A DNA stretch of 64,000 nt from Pseudomaricurvus albidus (GTDB taxonomy: Bacteria; Pseudomonadota; Gammaproteobacteria; Pseudomonadales; Cellvibrionaceae): assembly GCF_018863235.1 (NCBI RefSeq), contig NZ_JAHKRS010000013.1, forward strand, positions 40,473-104,472, in the 5' to 3' direction. Both the position numbers and the translations under genes were made by a program. Position 1 is the stretch's first letter. Every line of letters begins with the position of its first letter. This document shows, one piece after another, positions 10,511 through 21,103 of the stretch. A model generated the notes under the pieces. It made no database searches, had not been told where the DNA came from, and saw only the letters and a program-made list of their open reading frames with translations.

Positions 10511-10527
10511 GGCTAACTTCGACTGTC

Positions 10528-10962
10528 TTATTCTTCGACTTTACCGCCAGCTGCTTCAATGGCAGCTTTAGCGCCCTTGGTCACGGCCAGACCTTTTACG
10601 GTCACTGCTTTAGTCAGCTCGCCGGAAAGGAAGATCTTAGCACGCTTGATGTTGATATTGATAACATCAGCTTGCTTCAGTGTGTCCAGATCGACCACTT
10701 CGCCTTCGATTTTGTTCAGTTCAGCCAAACGAACCTCAGCAGTTACGCGACCTACACGGGAAGTAAAACCGTATTTAGGCAGACGTTTTTGCAGAGGCAT
10801 CTGACCACCCTCGAAACCGGGCTTAACACTACCACCGGAACGAGATTTCAGACCTTTGTGACCGCGACCACCGGTTTTACCAAGACCGCTACCGATACCA
10901 CGACCGACGCGTTTCTTGCTGTGGGTGCTGCCAGGCGCAGGACTCAGAGTATTCAGACGCAT
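10528..10962 (-). CDS. rplO: 50S ribosomal protein L15
   Basis: 144 residues, equal to E. coli L15. The glycine/arginine-rich N-terminus ([18 protein letters not shown]) penetrates the 23S rRNA core, and a compact C-terminal domain follows. The ATG lies one base after the rpmD stop. Its ribosome-binding site is formed by the last rpmD codons (GTAGAGGGAGAG), which implies translational coupling. Confidence 0.98.
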   Translation of the reverse strand: MRLNTLSPAPGSTHSKKRVGRGIGSGLGKTGGRGHKGLKSRSGGSVKPGFEGGQMPLQKRLPKYGFTSRVGRVTAEVRLAELNKIEGEVVDLDTLKQADVININIKRAKIFLSGELTKAVTVKGLAVTKGAKAAIEAAGGKVEE

Positions 10963-10963
10963 C

Positions 10964-11149
10964 TTACTCTCCCTCTACCTTAACCAGATAATTTACTTTG
11001 TTAATCATGCCACGCACTGAAGGAGTATCTTCTACTTCTACAGAGTGGCCAATGCGACGCAGGCCTAAACCGGCAACGCAGGCTTTGTGGTTCTTCAGGC
11101 GGCCAGCAGCGCTTTTCACCTGAGTCACTTTAATCATTTTCTTAGCCAT
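10964..11149 (-). CDS. rpmD: 50S ribosomal protein L30
   Basis: 61 residues from the ATG at 11149 ([18 protein letters not shown]), chosen because TAGGA precedes it and the family starts here; a start four codons upstream is in frame. Contains [21 protein letters not shown] typical of L30. The 122-base gap to rpsE is longer than in E. coli and contains a hairpin. Confidence 0.97.
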   Translation of the reverse strand: MAKKMIKVTQVKSAAGRLKNHKACVAGLGLRRIGHSVEVEDTPSVRGMINKVNYLVKVEGE

Positions 11150-11189
11150 GGTCCTATCCAACTTTTCTTTAAGAGCTGATGGCTCATTG

Positions 11190-11224
11190 TAAGCGCACAG
11201 ACAACCACTGGTTGCTGGCGCTTA
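11190..11224 (-). other. Hairpin in the rpsE-rpmD gap
   Basis: Outer stem TAAGCGC (11190-11196) with GCGCTTA (11218-11224) and inner stem CAACCA/TGGTTG. A second, smaller repeat ATTGGGT/ACCCAAT (11253-11272) overlaps the rpsE stop. Together they make this a structured intercistronic RNA region. Confidence 0.5.
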
Positions 11225-11271
11225 TTAAGAGTCGGTCCACTCAGAACGCTGAATTGGGTTGTTACACCCAA

Positions 11272-11781
11272 TCAGTTCAGAATGTCTTCAACGCTTTTGC
11301 CGCGCTTGGCTGCTACAGACTCCGGAGACGCCATATCTCTCAGCGCCTGGAAGGTTGCACGAACCACGTTTACCGGGTTAGTAGAACCGTAGCATTTAGC
11401 CAAAACGTTCTGAACGCCAGCCATTTCAAATACAGAGCGCATTGCACCACCGGCAATAACACCAGTACCCTGTGAAGCAGGCTGCATGAATACCTTGGAG
11501 CCACTGTGACGGCCCGTGGTGGCATACTGCAGAGTGTCGCCATTCAGATCTACTTCGATCATGTTACGACGAGCAGCTTCCATAGCTTTCTGGATAGCAG
11601 CAGGTACTTCGCGGGCTTTACCGCGACCGAAGCCTACTTTGCCATTACCATCACCAACAACAGTCAGCGCAGTAAAGGTAAAGATACGACCACCTTTAAC
11701 GGTCTTGGCAACGCGGTTAACCTGAACCAGCTTCTCCTGGAAGCCTTCATCGTTACGTTCTTCTTTCTTGTTAAAAGCCAT
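11272..11781 (-). CDS. rpsE: 30S ribosomal protein S5
   Basis: 169 residues (E. coli 167). The double-stranded-RNA-binding N-terminal domain includes [19 protein letters not shown], and the C-terminal domain carries the [19 protein letters not shown] loop. S5 lines the mRNA entry and influences decoding accuracy. AAAGGTTGAG precedes the ATG, ten bases after the rplR stop. Confidence 0.98.
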   Translation of the reverse strand: MAFNKKEERNDEGFQEKLVQVNRVAKTVKGGRIFTFTALTVVGDGNGKVGFGRGKAREVPAAIQKAMEAARRNMIEVDLNGDTLQYATTGRHSGSKVFMQPASQGTGVIAGGAMRSVFEMAGVQNVLAKCYGSTNPVNVVRATFQALRDMASPESVAAKRGKSVEDILN

Positions 11782-11791
11782 ATCTCAACCT

Positions 11792-12142
11792 TTAGAATTC
11801 CAAACCAGCTTCGCGGGCAGCGTCTGCCAAAGCCTGCACACGACCGTGGTATTTAAAACCACTACGGTCGAAAGCAACCTGGGTAACCCCAGCAGCTTTA
11901 GCACGCTCGGCAACCAACTTACCAACCGCCTGAGCGGCTTCTTTGTTGCTGGTTTTTCCTGCACGTAAATCTTTATCCAAAGTAGAGGCTTGAGCCAGTA
12001 CTTTGGCACCATCGGCAGCGATAATCTGCGCATAGATGTGGCGAGGAGTGCGGTTAACGCACAGGCGCACTGCGCCCAGCTCACTCATCTTTGCACGAGC
12101 ACGACGCGCACGACGCAAACGAGATTGTTTTTTATCGTTCAT
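11792..12142 (-). CDS. rplR: 50S ribosomal protein L18
   Basis: 116 residues (E. coli 117). Arginine-rich start ([18 protein letters not shown]) and the 5S rRNA-binding fold ending [21 protein letters not shown]18 forms the 5S ribonucleoprotein with L5 (rplE, also here) and L25. Spacing is ten bases to both neighbours. Confidence 0.98.
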   Translation of the reverse strand: MNDKKQSRLRRARRARAKMSELGAVRLCVNRTPRHIYAQIIAADGAKVLAQASTLDKDLRAGKTSNKEAAQAVGKLVAERAKAAGVTQVAFDRSGFKYHGRVQALADAAREAGLEF

Positions 12143-12152
12143 GACCTAGGCC

Positions 12153-12686
12153 CTACTTCTTCTTAGCTTCTTTACGACGTACATGTTCGTCAGCGTAGCG
12201 TACACCTTTACCTTTGTAAGGCTCTGGTGGACGATAAGCGCGGATTTCCGCGGCTACCTGACCGAGCAGCTGCTTATCAGCGCTCTTCAGTACGATCTCA
12301 GTCTGACTTGGGGTCTCAGCTTTTACGCCTTCAGGAAGGTCATAAACAACCGGGTGGGAGAAACCCAGAGTCAGGTCTACAGAACTGCCCGCGGCTTTAG
12401 CACGATAACCAACACCTTGCAGCAACAGCTTCTTCTCAAAACCTTGAGAAGCGCCGATTACCATGTTGTTTACCAGAGCACGTGTAGTGCCTGCCAATGC
12501 GCGAGACTGCTTGGCGCCATCACGAGCAGAGACATTCAGAACATTATCGTTCTGAGCGACTTCAACACTGCTGTGGATGGTGTGGGCCAATGTACCATTG
12601 CTGCCTTTAACCGTAAGATCCTGACCACTCAGGGTTACAGTTACACCAGCGGGCACTTCAACCGGACTATTTGCAACTCGTGACAT
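12153..12686 (-). CDS. rplF: 50S ribosomal protein L6
   Basis: 177 residues, as in E. coli. Two related domains; the C-terminal one carries the diagnostic [21 protein letters not shown]6 binds 23S rRNA near the sarcin-ricin loop. ACGGGAA precedes the ATG. Confidence 0.98.
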   Translation of the reverse strand: MSRVANSPVEVPAGVTVTLSGQDLTVKGSNGTLAHTIHSSVEVAQNDNVLNVSARDGAKQSRALAGTTRALVNNMVIGASQGFEKKLLLQGVGYRAKAAGSSVDLTLGFSHPVVYDLPEGVKAETPSQTEIVLKSADKQLLGQVAAEIRAYRPPEPYKGKGVRYADEHVRRKEAKKK

Positions 12687-12717
12687 AACGAATTCCCGTT
12701 AAAACAACTATTGCCGT

Positions 12718-12734
12718 TAGCTGCTAAGCAGCTA
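12718..12734 (-). other. Short palindrome between rpsH and rplF
   Basis: TAGCTGCT/AGCAGCTA around one base, lying eight bases after the rpsH stop and about 32 bases before rplF. It can fold as a small RNA hairpin. No function is assigned. Confidence 0.35.
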
Positions 12735-12741
12735 GACGGGG

Positions 12742-13134
12742 TTAAAATACGGTGCAGAGAACCTCACCACCAACGCCTTGAGCGCGGGCAGCACGATCAG
12801 TCATTACACCCTTACTGGTAGAAACGATAGCGATACCTAAACCGCCACGAACTGATGGCAAGCCATCTTTACCAGAGTAGTTACGCAAGCCTGGACGGCT
12901 TACACGGTCAAGCTCAGCAATTACTGGCTTGCCTTCGAAGTATTTCAGCTCAACGGTCAGTTGAGGCTGAGCATCTTCGCTCACTGAAAAACCGGTCACG
13001 TAGCCTTCTTCTTGAAGAACGCGGGCAACGTTAATTTTCAGCTTTGAAGAAGGCATGGTGACATCTACCTTGCCGACTTGTTGAGCGTTGCGGATACGAG
13101 TCAGCATATCTGCCAACGGATCTTGCATACTCAT
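12742..13134 (-). CDS. rpsH: 30S ribosomal protein S8
   Basis: 130 residues, as in E. coli ([18 protein letters not shown]). The C-terminal [20 protein letters not shown] is the 16S rRNA-binding loop. In E. coli S8 represses the spc operon by binding the rplE leader. AGGAG precedes the ATG. Confidence 0.98.
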   Translation of the reverse strand: MSMQDPLADMLTRIRNAQQVGKVDVTMPSSKLKINVARVLQEEGYVTGFSVSEDAQPQLTVELKYFEGKPVIAELDRVSRPGLRNYSGKDGLPSVRGGLGIAIVSTSKGVMTDRAARAQGVGGEVLCTVF

Positions 13135-13157
13135 AAGTTTCTGCTCCTAAATTCAGC

Positions 13158-13463
13158 TTACCAGCTGGCCTTAACCAAACCTGGGACATCACCACGCATA
13201 GCCGCTTCACGCAGTTTGTTACGGCACAGGCCGAACTTGCGATAAACCGCGTGTGGACGACCAGTAATACGACAGCGACGCTGCTGACGAACCGGACTCG
13301 CATCACGAGGCAGTTGCTGAAGCTTAACCTGCGCTTCCCATACCTCTTCTTCCGAAGAGTTAGGGCTGGCAATGATAGTTTTCAAGGCTTGACGCTTGGC
13401 GGCAAACTTTGCAACTGCGTTAGCACGTTTGGTTTCACGTGCAATCATAGATTTCTTAGCCAT
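13158..13463 (-). CDS. rpsN: 30S ribosomal protein S14
   Basis: 101 residues, the long zinc-free type found in gammaproteobacteria. The C-terminal half has [20 protein letters not shown] and ends VKASW. A small hairpin CAGCT/AGCTG (13154-13167) spans the stop codon. AAGGAAA precedes the ATG. Confidence 0.98.
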   Translation of the reverse strand: MAKKSMIARETKRANAVAKFAAKRQALKTIIASPNSSEEEVWEAQVKLQQLPRDASPVRQQRRCRITGRPHAVYRKFGLCRNKLREAAMRGDVPGLVKASW

Positions 13464-13474
13464 GATCCGTTTCC

Positions 13475-14014
13475 TTAGCCTTTAAACGGGAAGTTGAATG
13501 CCTTCAGCAAAGCAAGGCCTTCCTCGTTATTACGTGCTGTGGTAGTGATACAGATATCCAGACCACGCAGCTTGTCAACTTTGTCGAATTCAATTTCCGG
13601 GAAGATGATTTGCTCACCTACACCCATAGAGAAATTGCCACGACCGTCGAACTGCTTCGGGCTGATACCACGGAAGTCACGAATACGTGGAATCGCGATA
13701 CTGATCAGACGCTCAAGAAACTCGTACATGCGCTCAGAGCGCAGAGTTACTTTACAGCCGATCGGCCACTCTTCACGTACCTTGAAGCCAGCGATGGATT
13801 TGCGAGCCTTGGTCACAACTGCTTTTTGACCAGTGATCTTTTCCATATCGCTGACAGCATTTTCTAAGACTTTCTTGTCACCGATTGCCTCACCAACACC
13901 CATGTTCAGGGTGATCTTGGTGATTTTGGGCACTTCCATAACGTTCGCAAGCTTCAGCTCATCTTTCAGCTTTGCTGCGATTTCGTTGTGGTAAAGTTCT
14001 TTCAACTTAGCCAT
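13475..14014 (-). CDS. rplE: 50S ribosomal protein L5
   Basis: 179 residues from the ATG at 14014 ([12 protein letters not shown]), equal to E. coli L5; an in-frame TTG two codons upstream is ignored. It binds 5S rRNA and contacts P-site tRNA. The conserved [15 protein letters not shown] and [18 protein letters not shown] are present. The ribosome-binding site is weak (ACGGTAAT), which suits coupling to, or regulation from, the leader region. Confidence 0.98.
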   Translation of the reverse strand: MAKLKELYHNEIAAKLKDELKLANVMEVPKITKITLNMGVGEAIGDKKVLENAVSDMEKITGQKAVVTKARKSIAGFKVREEWPIGCKVTLRSERMYEFLERLISIAIPRIRDFRGISPKQFDGRGNFSMGVGEQIIFPEIEFDKVDKLRGLDICITTTARNNEEGLALLKAFNFPFKG

Positions 14015-14048
14015 GTTCAATTACCGTCTGCTTATGCCGTTAACTCGG

Positions 14049-14072
14049 CGTAATTAGATTTTGCTAATTACG
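14049..14072 (-). other. Hairpin spanning the rplX stop codon
   Basis: CGTAATTAG (14049-14057) pairs with CTAATTACG (14064-14072) over a six-base loop and covers the rplX stop (14068-14070). It lies about 35 bases before rplE, close to where E. coli has its S8-binding regulatory site. Identity with that site is not shown. Confidence 0.45.
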
Positions 14073-14385
14073 CGTCAACGGCTTCGCCGTTGGATTTGAA
14101 AACTCGCACTTTGGTGCCGTCTTCCAGGATTTTGAAACCTACACGATCAGCTTTACCAGTAGCGCCATTAAAAATAGCAACATTGGAAACCTGAATCGGA
14201 GCTTCTTTCTCCACGATTCCGCCGGCCACACCCAATTGCGGGTTTGGTTTTTGGTGTTTTTTGATCATGTGAACACCAGACACGAGCAAGCGATCGTCGG
14301 CAAGTACGCTAACTACTTTACCGCGCTTACCTTTATCGCGACCTGCGATCACAATCACTTCGTCATTACGTTTGATCTTACGCAT
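14068..14385 (-). CDS. rplX: 50S ribosomal protein L24
   Basis: 105 residues (E. coli 104). KOW motif at the start ([18 protein letters not shown]). L24 is an early assembly initiator at the 5' end of 23S rRNA. GAGGACAGGG precedes the ATG. Confidence 0.98.
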   Translation of the reverse strand: MRKIKRNDEVIVIAGRDKGKRGKVVSVLADDRLLVSGVHMIKKHQKPNPQLGVAGGIVEKEAPIQVSNVAIFNGATGKADRVGFKILEDGTKVRVFKSNGEAVDA

Positions 14386-14425
14386 AACCCTGTCCTCGAC
14401 TCTCTCAGGTTACAAAAGCTCTGGC

Positions 14426-14794
14426 TTACAGAACTTCTGGAGCCAATGAGATGATCTTCATGAATTTTTCGCCACGCAGCTCACGAGTAACAGGGCCGAA
14501 AATACGTGTACCAATAGGAGCATCCTGTTGGTTCAGTAATACGGCAGCGTTATCGTCAAACTTAATCAGAGACCCGTCCTGGCGACGCACACCTTTTTTG
14601 GTACGTACAACCACGGCCTTCATCACCTGACCTTTCTTCACTTTACCGCGAGGGATGGCTTCCTTAACGGTCACCTTAATAATATCACCTACGGCAGCGT
14701 AACGACGATGCGAACCGCCGAGCACTTTAATGCACATAACGCGGCGGGCACCACTGTTGTCTGCCACATCCAAGTATGATTGCGCTTGAATCAT
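14426..14794 (-). CDS. rplN: 50S ribosomal protein L14
   Basis: 122 residues (E. coli 123). Contains [18 protein letters not shown] and ends in the [19 protein letters not shown] signature. L14 lies at the subunit interface and is the target of the silencing factor RsfS. CGGAGACGG precedes the ATG. Confidence 0.98.
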   Translation of the reverse strand: MIQAQSYLDVADNSGARRVMCIKVLGGSHRRYAAVGDIIKVTVKEAIPRGKVKKGQVMKAVVVRTKKGVRRQDGSLIKFDDNAAVLLNQQDAPIGTRIFGPVTRELRGEKFMKIISLAPEVL

Positions 14795-14822
14795 CGTCCG
14801 TCTCCGAAACTCTTAACAACGC

Positions 14823-14842
14823 CTGAGATAATTAAATCTCAG
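14823..14842 (-). other. Hairpin spanning the rpsQ stop codon
   Basis: CTGAGAT (14823-14829) with ATCTCAG (14836-14842) over an AT-only loop that contains the rpsQ stop at 14832-14834. No uridine tail follows, so it is not a terminator. Confidence 0.5.
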
Positions 14843-15092
14843 TAGCGCGTTCTTCAATTTTAACTAAAGCCCAAGACTTAGACTTAGACAGAGGACGGGA
14901 CTCTTCAATAGTGACCACATCTCCTGCCTTACACTCATTCTTTTCATCATGAGCTTTCAGCTTGGATGACTTACTGACGTACTTACCATAAATTGGGTGC
15001 TTAACACGGCGTTCGATCAGGACAGTGATGGTTTTATCCATCTTGTCACTTACTACTTTACCGGTTACCTGACGCACTAACTTGTCTGTCAT
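14832..15092 (-). CDS. rpsQ: 30S ribosomal protein S17
   Basis: 86 residues (E. coli 84). OB-fold with [18 protein letters not shown] and [20 protein letters not shown]. The ATG follows the rpmC stop by two bases, so the two are probably translationally coupled. Confidence 0.98.
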   Translation of the reverse strand: MTDKLVRQVTGKVVSDKMDKTITVLIERRVKHPIYGKYVSKSSKLKAHDEKNECKAGDVVTIEESRPLSKSKSWALVKIEERATEI

Positions 15093-15094
15093 AG

Positions 15095-15286
15095 TTACGC
15101 ACCTGCCTTTTGATTCAGCACTGTTTTAATACGAGCAATATCGCGACGTGTCTGCTTGAGCAGATGGGTCTGATTCAGCTGACCAGTAGAAGCTTGCATA
15201 CGCAGCTTGAACTGATCTTCCAGCTGCTTCAGCAACTCAGCATTTAGCTCTTCAACAGATTTTTCGCGGAGTTCTTGAGCTTTCAT
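15095..15286 (-). CDS. rpmC: 50S ribosomal protein L29
   Basis: 63 residues from the ATG at 15286 ([18 protein letters not shown]), equal to E. coli. Two-helix protein at the exit tunnel, part of the docking area for SRP and trigger factor. The start overlaps the rplP stop by one base (TGATG), a classic coupled junction; the GTG one codon upstream is not needed. Confidence 0.97.
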   Translation of the reverse strand: MKAQELREKSVEELNAELLKQLEDQFKLRMQASTGQLNQTHLLKQTRRDIARIKTVLNQKAGA

Positions 15287-15699
15287 CACATCACCGAACG
15301 TTTCACGAAAGTTGTACTTAAAGGTAACTTGGCAGCGGCCAGTGCGAATGCTTCGCGAGCCAGCTCTTCAGAGACGCCTTCCATCTCGTACAGAACCTTG
15401 CCAGGTTGAATCTGGGCTACCCAGTACTCAACATTACCCTTACCCTTACCCTGACGAACCTCAAGAGGCTTGCTGGTAATTGGCTTATCTGGAAATACAC
15501 GGATCCAAATCTTTCCGCCACGTTTGATGTGACGAGTCATTGCACGACGCGCCGCTTCAATTTGACGGGCAGTAATACGACCACGTGCATTGGACTTTAA
15601 GCCAAATTCGCCAAAGCTAACCTTTGAGCCGCGATGGGCCAGACCGCGATTGCGGCCCTTCATTTGCTTGCGAAACTTTGTACGCTTCGGTTGCAGCAT
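15286..15699 (-). CDS. rplP: 50S ribosomal protein L16
   Basis: 137 residues (E. coli 136). Basic start [19 protein letters not shown] and [20 protein letters not shown]16 organises the tRNA-binding A site of the large subunit. AAGGGGT upstream overlaps the rpsC stop region. Confidence 0.98.
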   Translation of the reverse strand: MLQPKRTKFRKQMKGRNRGLAHRGSKVSFGEFGLKSNARGRITARQIEAARRAMTRHIKRGGKIWIRVFPDKPITSKPLEVRQGKGKGNVEYWVAQIQPGKVLYEMEGVSEELAREAFALAAAKLPLSTTFVKRSVM

Positions 15700-15711
15700 C
15701 TTGCGTACCCC

Positions 15712-16389
15712 TTACTTAGAGCCTTTTTTCTTCTTTGGTTTTTCTTCGACAGCGTCTAGGCCGCCAATTACTTCACCTTTGAAGATCCAAACTTTCACGC
15801 CAATAATACCGTAGGTGGTTGAACCTTCAGCTGTGGCGTAATCGATATCGGCACGCAAAGTGTGCAGAGGCACGCGGCCTTCGCGGTACCATTCGGTGCG
15901 TGCGATTTCTGCACCACCCAGTCGACCGCTAACCTGGATTTTGATCCCTTCTGCGCCCTGACGCATAGCATTCTGTACCGCACGCTTCATAGCACGACGG
16001 AACATAACGCGACGCTCAAGTTGCTGAGCAACGCTTTGCGCTACCAGAGCCGCATCCAGATCAGGTTTGCGGATTTCTTCGATGTTGATGTGAACGGGAA
16101 CACCCATCTGCTTGCTAACTTCAGCGCGCAGTTTTTCCACATCTTCACCTTTTTTACCAATCACAATACCCGGACGGGCAGTGTGAATGGTAACGCGTGC
16201 GGTGTTAGCCGGACGCTCAATTTCTACTCGACTGACTGACGCGTGCGCCAATTTCTTTTCAATGTACTCGCGTACTTTCAGGTCGGTGTAGAGCTTGTCT
16301 GCGTATTCATCGCTGCCCGCATACCATGTAGAGGTATGCTTCTTGACGATGCCCAGACGAATACCTGTCGGATGTACTTTCTGACCCAT
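15712..16389 (-). CDS. rpsC: 30S ribosomal protein S3
   Basis: 225 residues, slightly shorter than the 233 of E. coli because of the C-terminal tail, which here ends in a lysine run ([10 protein letters not shown]). KH domain with [19 protein letters not shown]3 forms part of the mRNA entry helicase. AAGAGAC precedes the ATG, 12 bases after the rplV stop. Confidence 0.98.
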   Translation of the reverse strand: MGQKVHPTGIRLGIVKKHTSTWYAGSDEYADKLYTDLKVREYIEKKLAHASVSRVEIERPANTARVTIHTARPGIVIGKKGEDVEKLRAEVSKQMGVPVHINIEEIRKPDLDAALVAQSVAQQLERRVMFRRAMKRAVQNAMRQGAEGIKIQVSGRLGGAEIARTEWYREGRVPLHTLRADIDYATAEGSTTYGIIGVKVWIFKGEVIGGLDAVEEKPKKKKGSK

Positions 16390-16401
16390 AACGTCTGTCT
16401 C

Positions 16402-16734
16402 TTACTGATCGGCTACTTTAACGGTGATGTGACAAGTGCGCTTAAGGATGCGATCTGCACGACCTTTAGCACGTGGTCTGATACGTTTCATCGTCAGACC
16501 CTCATCAACGAAGACGGTTGACACAGTCAACTCATCAACATCAGCACCCTCATTGTGCTCGGCGTTTGCAATAGCAGACTCCAGCACCTTCTTAACAATC
16601 GCTGCACCCTTCTTCGGACTGAAAGCTAAGATGTCCAGCGCCTCTTCAACGTGTTTACCACGAATCTGATCGACGACTAGACGCGCTTTTTGTGCCGACA
16701 GTTGAGCACCGCGTAATTTTGCTGATACTTCCAT
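16402..16734 (-). CDS. rplV: 50S ribosomal protein L22
   Basis: 110 residues, as in E. coli. The long beta-hairpin that lines the exit tunnel is represented by [25 protein letters not shown] precedes the ATG, 11 bases after the rpsS stop. Confidence 0.98.
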   Translation of the reverse strand: MEVSAKLRGAQLSAQKARLVVDQIRGKHVEEALDILAFSPKKGAAIVKKVLESAIANAEHNEGADVDELTVSTVFVDEGLTMKRIRPRAKGRADRILKRTCHITVKVADQ

Positions 16735-16745
16735 CGTTAGACCTC

Positions 16746-17024
16746 TTAGCGCTTCTTGGCTTTCTTGTCTGCAATGTGACCGCGATATGTGCGTGTCGCA
16801 GCAAACTCGCCCAATTTATGCCCAACCATCTCTTCGTTTACCAGGACGGGGACATGTTGACGACCGTTGTGTACAGCGAGAGTCAAGCCGACCATTTCTG
16901 GCATGATCATGGAACGGCGAGACCAAGTCTTAATAGGACGACGGTCATTTTTTTCGATCGCTGCCTCAACCTTCTTAATTAAATGAAGATCGATGAAAGG
17001 ACCTTTTTTCAGTGAACGTGGCAC
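16746..17024 (-). CDS. rpsS: 30S ribosomal protein S19 (GTG start)
   Basis: 92 residues, as in E. coli. The first codon is GTG, not ATG: the protein begins (M)[17 protein letters not shown] exactly where the family starts, and AGAGGAAA lies six bases upstream. S19 pairs with S13 at the head of the small subunit. Confidence 0.97.
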   Translation of the reverse strand: MPRSLKKGPFIDLHLIKKVEAAIEKNDRRPIKTWSRRSMIMPEMVGLTLAVHNGRQHVPVLVNEEMVGHKLGEFAATRTYRGHIADKKAKKR

Positions 17025-17060
17025 TGCACTTTCCTCTTCAGCTAGTGTTTAGCCAGTCGC

Positions 17061-17888
17061 TTATTTCTTACCGCGACGGCGTACAATCATCTTATCGGTG
17101 CGCTTGTTCTTACGGGTCTTAGCACCCTTAGTAGGCGTACCCCATGGAGAAACTGGATGACGGCCACCAGAAGTACGACCTTCACCACCACCATGCGGGT
17201 GATCTACAGGGTTCATCGCGACACCGCGAACAGTTGGTCGCACACCGCGCCAACGAGAAGCACCAGCTTTACCCAGAGAACGCAGGCTGTGCTCACTGTT
17301 GGACACTTCGCCCAAAGTTGCACGACACTCACTGAGTACTTTACGCATTTCACCACTACGCAGACGCAAAGTCGCATAACGGCCATCACGCGCCACCAAT
17401 TGAGCTGAAGTACCGGCGGAACGTGCTACCTGAGCACCTTTACCTGGCTTCAATTCAATACAGTGAATCACACTACCCACAGGGATGTTGCGGATCGGCA
17501 AGGTGTTACCAGGCTTAATAGCCGCAGCTTCACCAGACTCGATCATGTCGCCAGCTTTTACACCCTTAGGTGCAATGATGTAGCGACGCTCACCGTCCAA
17601 GTAGCAAACCAGAGCGATGTTAGCGCTGCGGTTTGGATCGTATTCCAGACGCTCAACCTTTGCAGGAATGCCGTCCTTATTACGTTTAAAGTCGATAACA
17701 CGATAGTGCTGCTTGTGACCACCGCCAACGTGACGAGTGGTAATACGACCGTTGTTGTTACGACCGCCGCTCTTGCTCTTCTTTTCCAGAAGTGGAGCGT
17801 AAGGAGCACCTTTGTGCAGGTCCGGATTGACAACACTTACAACGAAGCGGCGACCCGGAGATGTTGGTTTACGTTTTACAATAGGCAT
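17061..17888 (-). CDS. rplB: 50S ribosomal protein L2
   Basis: 275 residues (E. coli 273). Contains [19 protein letters not shown] and the C-terminal [20 protein letters not shown] loop near the peptidyl transferase centre, including the conserved histidine. AAGGGGAT precedes the ATG. Confidence 0.98.
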   Translation of the reverse strand: MPIVKRKPTSPGRRFVVSVVNPDLHKGAPYAPLLEKKSKSGGRNNNGRITTRHVGGGHKQHYRVIDFKRNKDGIPAKVERLEYDPNRSANIALVCYLDGERRYIIAPKGVKAGDMIESGEAAAIKPGNTLPIRNIPVGSVIHCIELKPGKGAQVARSAGTSAQLVARDGRYATLRLRSGEMRKVLSECRATLGEVSNSEHSLRSLGKAGASRWRGVRPTVRGVAMNPVDHPHGGGEGRTSGGRHPVSPWGTPTKGAKTRKNKRTDKMIVRRRGKK

Positions 17889-17901
17889 CGCAACTATCCC
17901 C

Positions 17902-18198
17902 TTATTCCGCTACCGCGAAGTCAATTTCTTGACCTTCGGCCAGACGAACGTACGCTTTTTTCCAGTCACTACGCTTGCCCAGTCCGTGACGGGTGCGCTT
18001 GGTTTTACCCTTGACCAGAAGAGTACGAACCTCTTCAACCTTCACATTAAACAGTTTTTCAACTGCTGCTTTAACTTCTTGCTTGGTGCCATCGCGAAGT
18101 ACTTTGAAAACCACTTGGTTACTGGCATCACCAGCGTTAGCAGCTTTCTCAGAAATCACTGGACCCAACAATACTTTGTACAGGCGTTCTTGACTCAT
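17902..18198 (-). CDS. rplW: 50S ribosomal protein L23
   Basis: 98 residues (E. coli 100). Exit-tunnel protein and main docking site for trigger factor and SRP; contains [15 protein letters not shown] and [18 protein letters not shown]. The ATG overlaps the rplD stop (ATGA), and GAGGAGATC lies within the end of rplD, so the two are translationally coupled. Confidence 0.98.
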   Translation of the reverse strand: MSQERLYKVLLGPVISEKAANAGDASNQVVFKVLRDGTKQEVKAAVEKLFNVKVEEVRTLLVKGKTKRTRHGLGKRSDWKKAYVRLAEGQEIDFAVAE

Positions 18199-18809
18199 CC
18201 CAGGATCTCCTCAAACTTTTTCAGAGCTGAAACAGTCATCACAACCTTGTCAAAGCGAATCAGGCTAACAGGATCTACACCCTGAACATCACGAACATCA
18301 ACCTTGTGCAGGTTACGTGAAGCCAGGTACAGATTTTCGCTAACTTGTTCAGACACGATCAAAGCGTCTTTCAGGTCGTACTGAGCCAATTGCTGAACCA
18401 GAGACTTGGTTTTGGGAGCATCGATATCGAAAGACTCCACAACTACCAGGCGCTCTTGACGGGTCAGCTCAGAAAGAATGCAACGCAGAGCAGCGCGGTA
18501 CATCTTTTTGTTCAGCTTCTGAGCATGGTCACGTGGCTGAGCAGCGAAAGTTACGCCACCGGTACGCCACAATGGGCTGCGAATAGTACCAGCACGAGCA
18601 CGGCCAGTACCTTTCTGACGCCATGGCTTTTTACCACCGCCAGATACCGCAGCGCGGTTTTTCTGTGCCTTGGTACCCTGGCGAGCAGCTGCCAAATACG
18701 CAGTTACCGCCTGGTGAACCAGGTCTTGATTAAACTCTTTACCGAATGCAACGTCAGATACAGTAACAGTACCTTTAGCGCCTTCGGGAGTTGCAATATT
18801 CAAATCCAT
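18195..18809 (-). CDS. rplD: 50S ribosomal protein L4
   Basis: 204 residues (E. coli 201). The extended loop [20 protein letters not shown] reaches the exit-tunnel constriction. In E. coli L4 represses the S10 operon through the rpsJ leader. Whether the shorter leader here (about 90 bases) keeps that control is unknown. CGAGGG precedes the ATG. Confidence 0.98.
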   Translation of the reverse strand: MDLNIATPEGAKGTVTVSDVAFGKEFNQDLVHQAVTAYLAAARQGTKAQKNRAAVSGGGKKPWRQKGTGRARAGTIRSPLWRTGGVTFAAQPRDHAQKLNKKMYRAALRCILSELTRQERLVVVESFDIDAPKTKSLVQQLAQYDLKDALIVSEQVSENLYLASRNLHKVDVRDVQGVDPVSLIRFDKVVMTVSALKKFEEILG

Positions 18810-18828
18810 CGTCGAAACCCTCGGAAAC

Positions 18829-19470
18829 TTAGGCGTTGCGCTGCTTAACAGCTGGGCGCACGATTACATCACCACCGGGAGCACCGGGGATCGCACCTTT
18901 AACCAGCAACAGATTGCGTTCAGCATCGACACGAACAATTTCAAGGTTTTGAACGGTTACACGCTCAGCACCCATGTGTCCGGCCATTTTCTTGCCTTTG
19001 AATACGCGACCTGGAGTCTGACACTGGCCAATTGAGCCAGGAGCACGGTGAGACAGTGAGTTACCGTGAGTTGCGTCTTGCATGTGGAAATTCCAACGCT
19101 TAACGCCACCGGCAAAGCCTTTACCTTTTGATTTGCCGGTTACATCGACAAGCTGTCCAGCTTCAAATGCAGCGACAGTGATTTCGCCACCAACTTCGAA
19201 AGCTTCGCCTTCATCGTTGCGCAATTCCCAAACGCCGTGACCGGCTTCAGTGGATGCTTTGGCAAAATGACCAGCCTGAGACTTGGTCACACGGGAGGTC
19301 CGACGAGACCCTGCGGTTACTTGTACAGCATTGTAACCGTCGGTTTCTTCGCTCTTAACCTGGGTGATGCGATTGGGACTAACCTCAATCACAGATACAG
19401 GAAGGGAAACACCTTCTTCGGTGAAAACGCGGGTCATACCGCTTTTACGACCGATAATTCCAATCGTCAT
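18829..19470 (-). CDS. rplC: 50S ribosomal protein L3
   Basis: 213 residues (E. coli 209). Early-assembly protein reaching the peptidyl transferase centre; contains [20 protein letters not shown] with the glutamine that PrmB methylates in relatives. GAGAGGTT precedes the ATG. It is preceded by a 132-base gap after rpsJ with no other gene. Confidence 0.98.
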   Translation of the reverse strand: MTIGIIGRKSGMTRVFTEEGVSLPVSVIEVSPNRITQVKSEETDGYNAVQVTAGSRRTSRVTKSQAGHFAKASTEAGHGVWELRNDEGEAFEVGGEITVAAFEAGQLVDVTGKSKGKGFAGGVKRWNFHMQDATHGNSLSHRAPGSIGQCQTPGRVFKGKKMAGHMGAERVTVQNLEIVRVDAERNLLLVKGAIPGAPGGDVIVRPAVKQRNA

Positions 19471-19598
19471 TTCTTTAACCTCTCAGTGTACGGGGCTTTT
19501 ACCCGCTATGGCCGCCCATTTCAGAGCGTTACACAACCTGACTTATGTCAGGTATCGGCACAAATTGTATTTAAACTTGAACTTTTCTCTTACCTACA

Positions 19599-19956
<358 letters not shown>

Positions 19957-20012
19957 TTAATGGCGATTCCACACACTTTTTCCTTTTAGACAGAGTCAAA
20001 AAAGGAAGCGGA

Positions 20013-20041
20013 ATTCTATAGACCTGACAAGGGAGAGTCAA
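20013..20041 (-). promoter_or_regulatory. S10 operon sigma-70 promoter
   Basis: On the minus strand TTGACT (20036-20041), 17 bases, then TAGAAT (20013-20018). Each hexamer matches consensus at five of six positions. The predicted transcript start is near 20006, giving a leader of about 90 bases before rpsJ. Confidence 0.75.
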
Positions 20042-20218
20042 CAACTAATTTGCATATAAATTAGCCGCCCCCAACAAAAAATAACCCGGGAGGGAAATGC
20101 GGTAGCCCTGGCCACTTATGACCCAAAAGACCCCGTAAGAGGCAAGCACGGCCAATCTGTACTCGCTTTTACCACGCTAAACGCTTCAATACTGCTCTAA
20201 AAGGCTATACCGGAAAAC

Positions 20219-20243
20219 AAGAAGAAAGGGTTTCTTTCTTCTT
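20219..20243 (-). terminator. Probable terminator of the exporter gene cluster
   Basis: Ten-pair stem AAGAAGAAAG (20219-20228) with CTTTCTTCTT (20234-20243), loop of five. On the minus strand it is followed by TTGTTTT, and it lies about 70 bases past the stop of the adaptor gene. The stem is A/T-rich, so it may be inefficient. Confidence 0.6.
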
Positions 20244-20313
20244 TTATATGTGTGCCTTCACGTATTGCTTCTTTTATATAAGCAACATACACAGCGAGCG
20301 CCTTTATTTTCAC

Positions 20314-21060
20314 TCACTTCATTACAGCTACTTTACACTCAACCCCTGCCGGAAGGCGTCTTTGAGGGTTATCAATAAGAGCCCGAATCCGATAGGTTCC
20401 ACTGGCAGCGTCGATGACGGGGTCAATTAGGGTGACTTTGGCGCTGTATTTGCCACTAACCGGCTCCACCGGAAAAACCTGCAACACATCTTTATCGCTC
20501 ACGCTCCCCAGCGAACTGTAGGGCATAACCACCTCCACTTTCAAGGGGTCGAGTGCCGCAAGGGCCATCACAGGCTCTGTCATTACGAACTCGCCAGACT
20601 CCACAAAGTAATCGACCACCACACCATCAATGGGACTGGATACCGAACGCAGCCCCAATATGGCTTTGGCCTGCTCCAGCTCTTTTAAGGCCACTTGATA
20701 ATCGGTCTGGAACTCATCGCGCTCGTGAACAGAGATCAACTCATCCTGATACAGATTGTCATTGCGCTGATAGTGCCGCAAGGCAAACTCCGCCCGTATA
20801 TTGGCCAGTTCCACTGACGCTTTCTCCACATCCGATCGCAAAGAGAACAGCAACTGCCCCTTCTTCACCGATTGCCCCAGTTTGAAAGGTCGCTTATCCA
20901 ACACCCCCTCAACCGGACTGGATACTTCAATACGTACACTCGGCTCAATCATGCAACCCACAGATGGCAGAAAATCTTCCGCTGGCGTCTGCGCCCACCC
21001 CGGGGCTGCCAAACAGACAGCAGCCAGCATAACCAGCCTGAATACGCGCACCGCGTTCAT
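20314..21060 (-). CDS. Periplasmic adaptor (HlyD/RND membrane-fusion type) with signal peptide
   Basis: 248 residues. A cleavable-looking signal peptide (about 1-23, hydrophobic LVMLAAVCLAAPGWA then QTPAED) sends it to the periplasm. A split lipoyl-like domain follows (VEGVLDKRPFKLGQSVKKGQ near residue 50 and SPIDGVVVDYFVESGEFV near 141), with a short alpha-helical hairpin between and a beta-barrel after it (KVEVVMPYSS). This is the layout of membrane-fusion proteins that bridge inner-membrane pumps to outer-membrane channels, but it is short and lacks a membrane anchor. No pump or TolC gene adjoins it. The ATG is preceded by GAGGGTAAGGG and lies 43 bases after the SecA-like gene, so it is the last gene of the exporter set. 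Confidence 0.85.
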   Translation of the reverse strand: MNAVRVFRLVMLAAVCLAAPGWAQTPAEDFLPSVGCMIEPSVRIEVSSPVEGVLDKRPFKLGQSVKKGQLLFSLRSDVEKASVELANIRAEFALRHYQRNDNLYQDELISVHERDEFQTDYQVALKELEQAKAILGLRSVSSPIDGVVVDYFVESGEFVMTEPVMALAALDPLKVEVVMPYSSLGSVSDKDVLQVFPVEPVSGKYSAKVTLIDPVIDAASGTYRIRALIDNPQRRLPAGVECKVAVMK

Positions 21061-21103
21061 CCCTTACCCTCGCAATTTGACATCCAATTCATTATCTCTG
21101 GTC

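Noticed and set aside
20042..20218. tRNA or small RNA gene in the gap before rpsJ
   Set aside because: No cloverleaf-forming arms or promoter could be found by eye.
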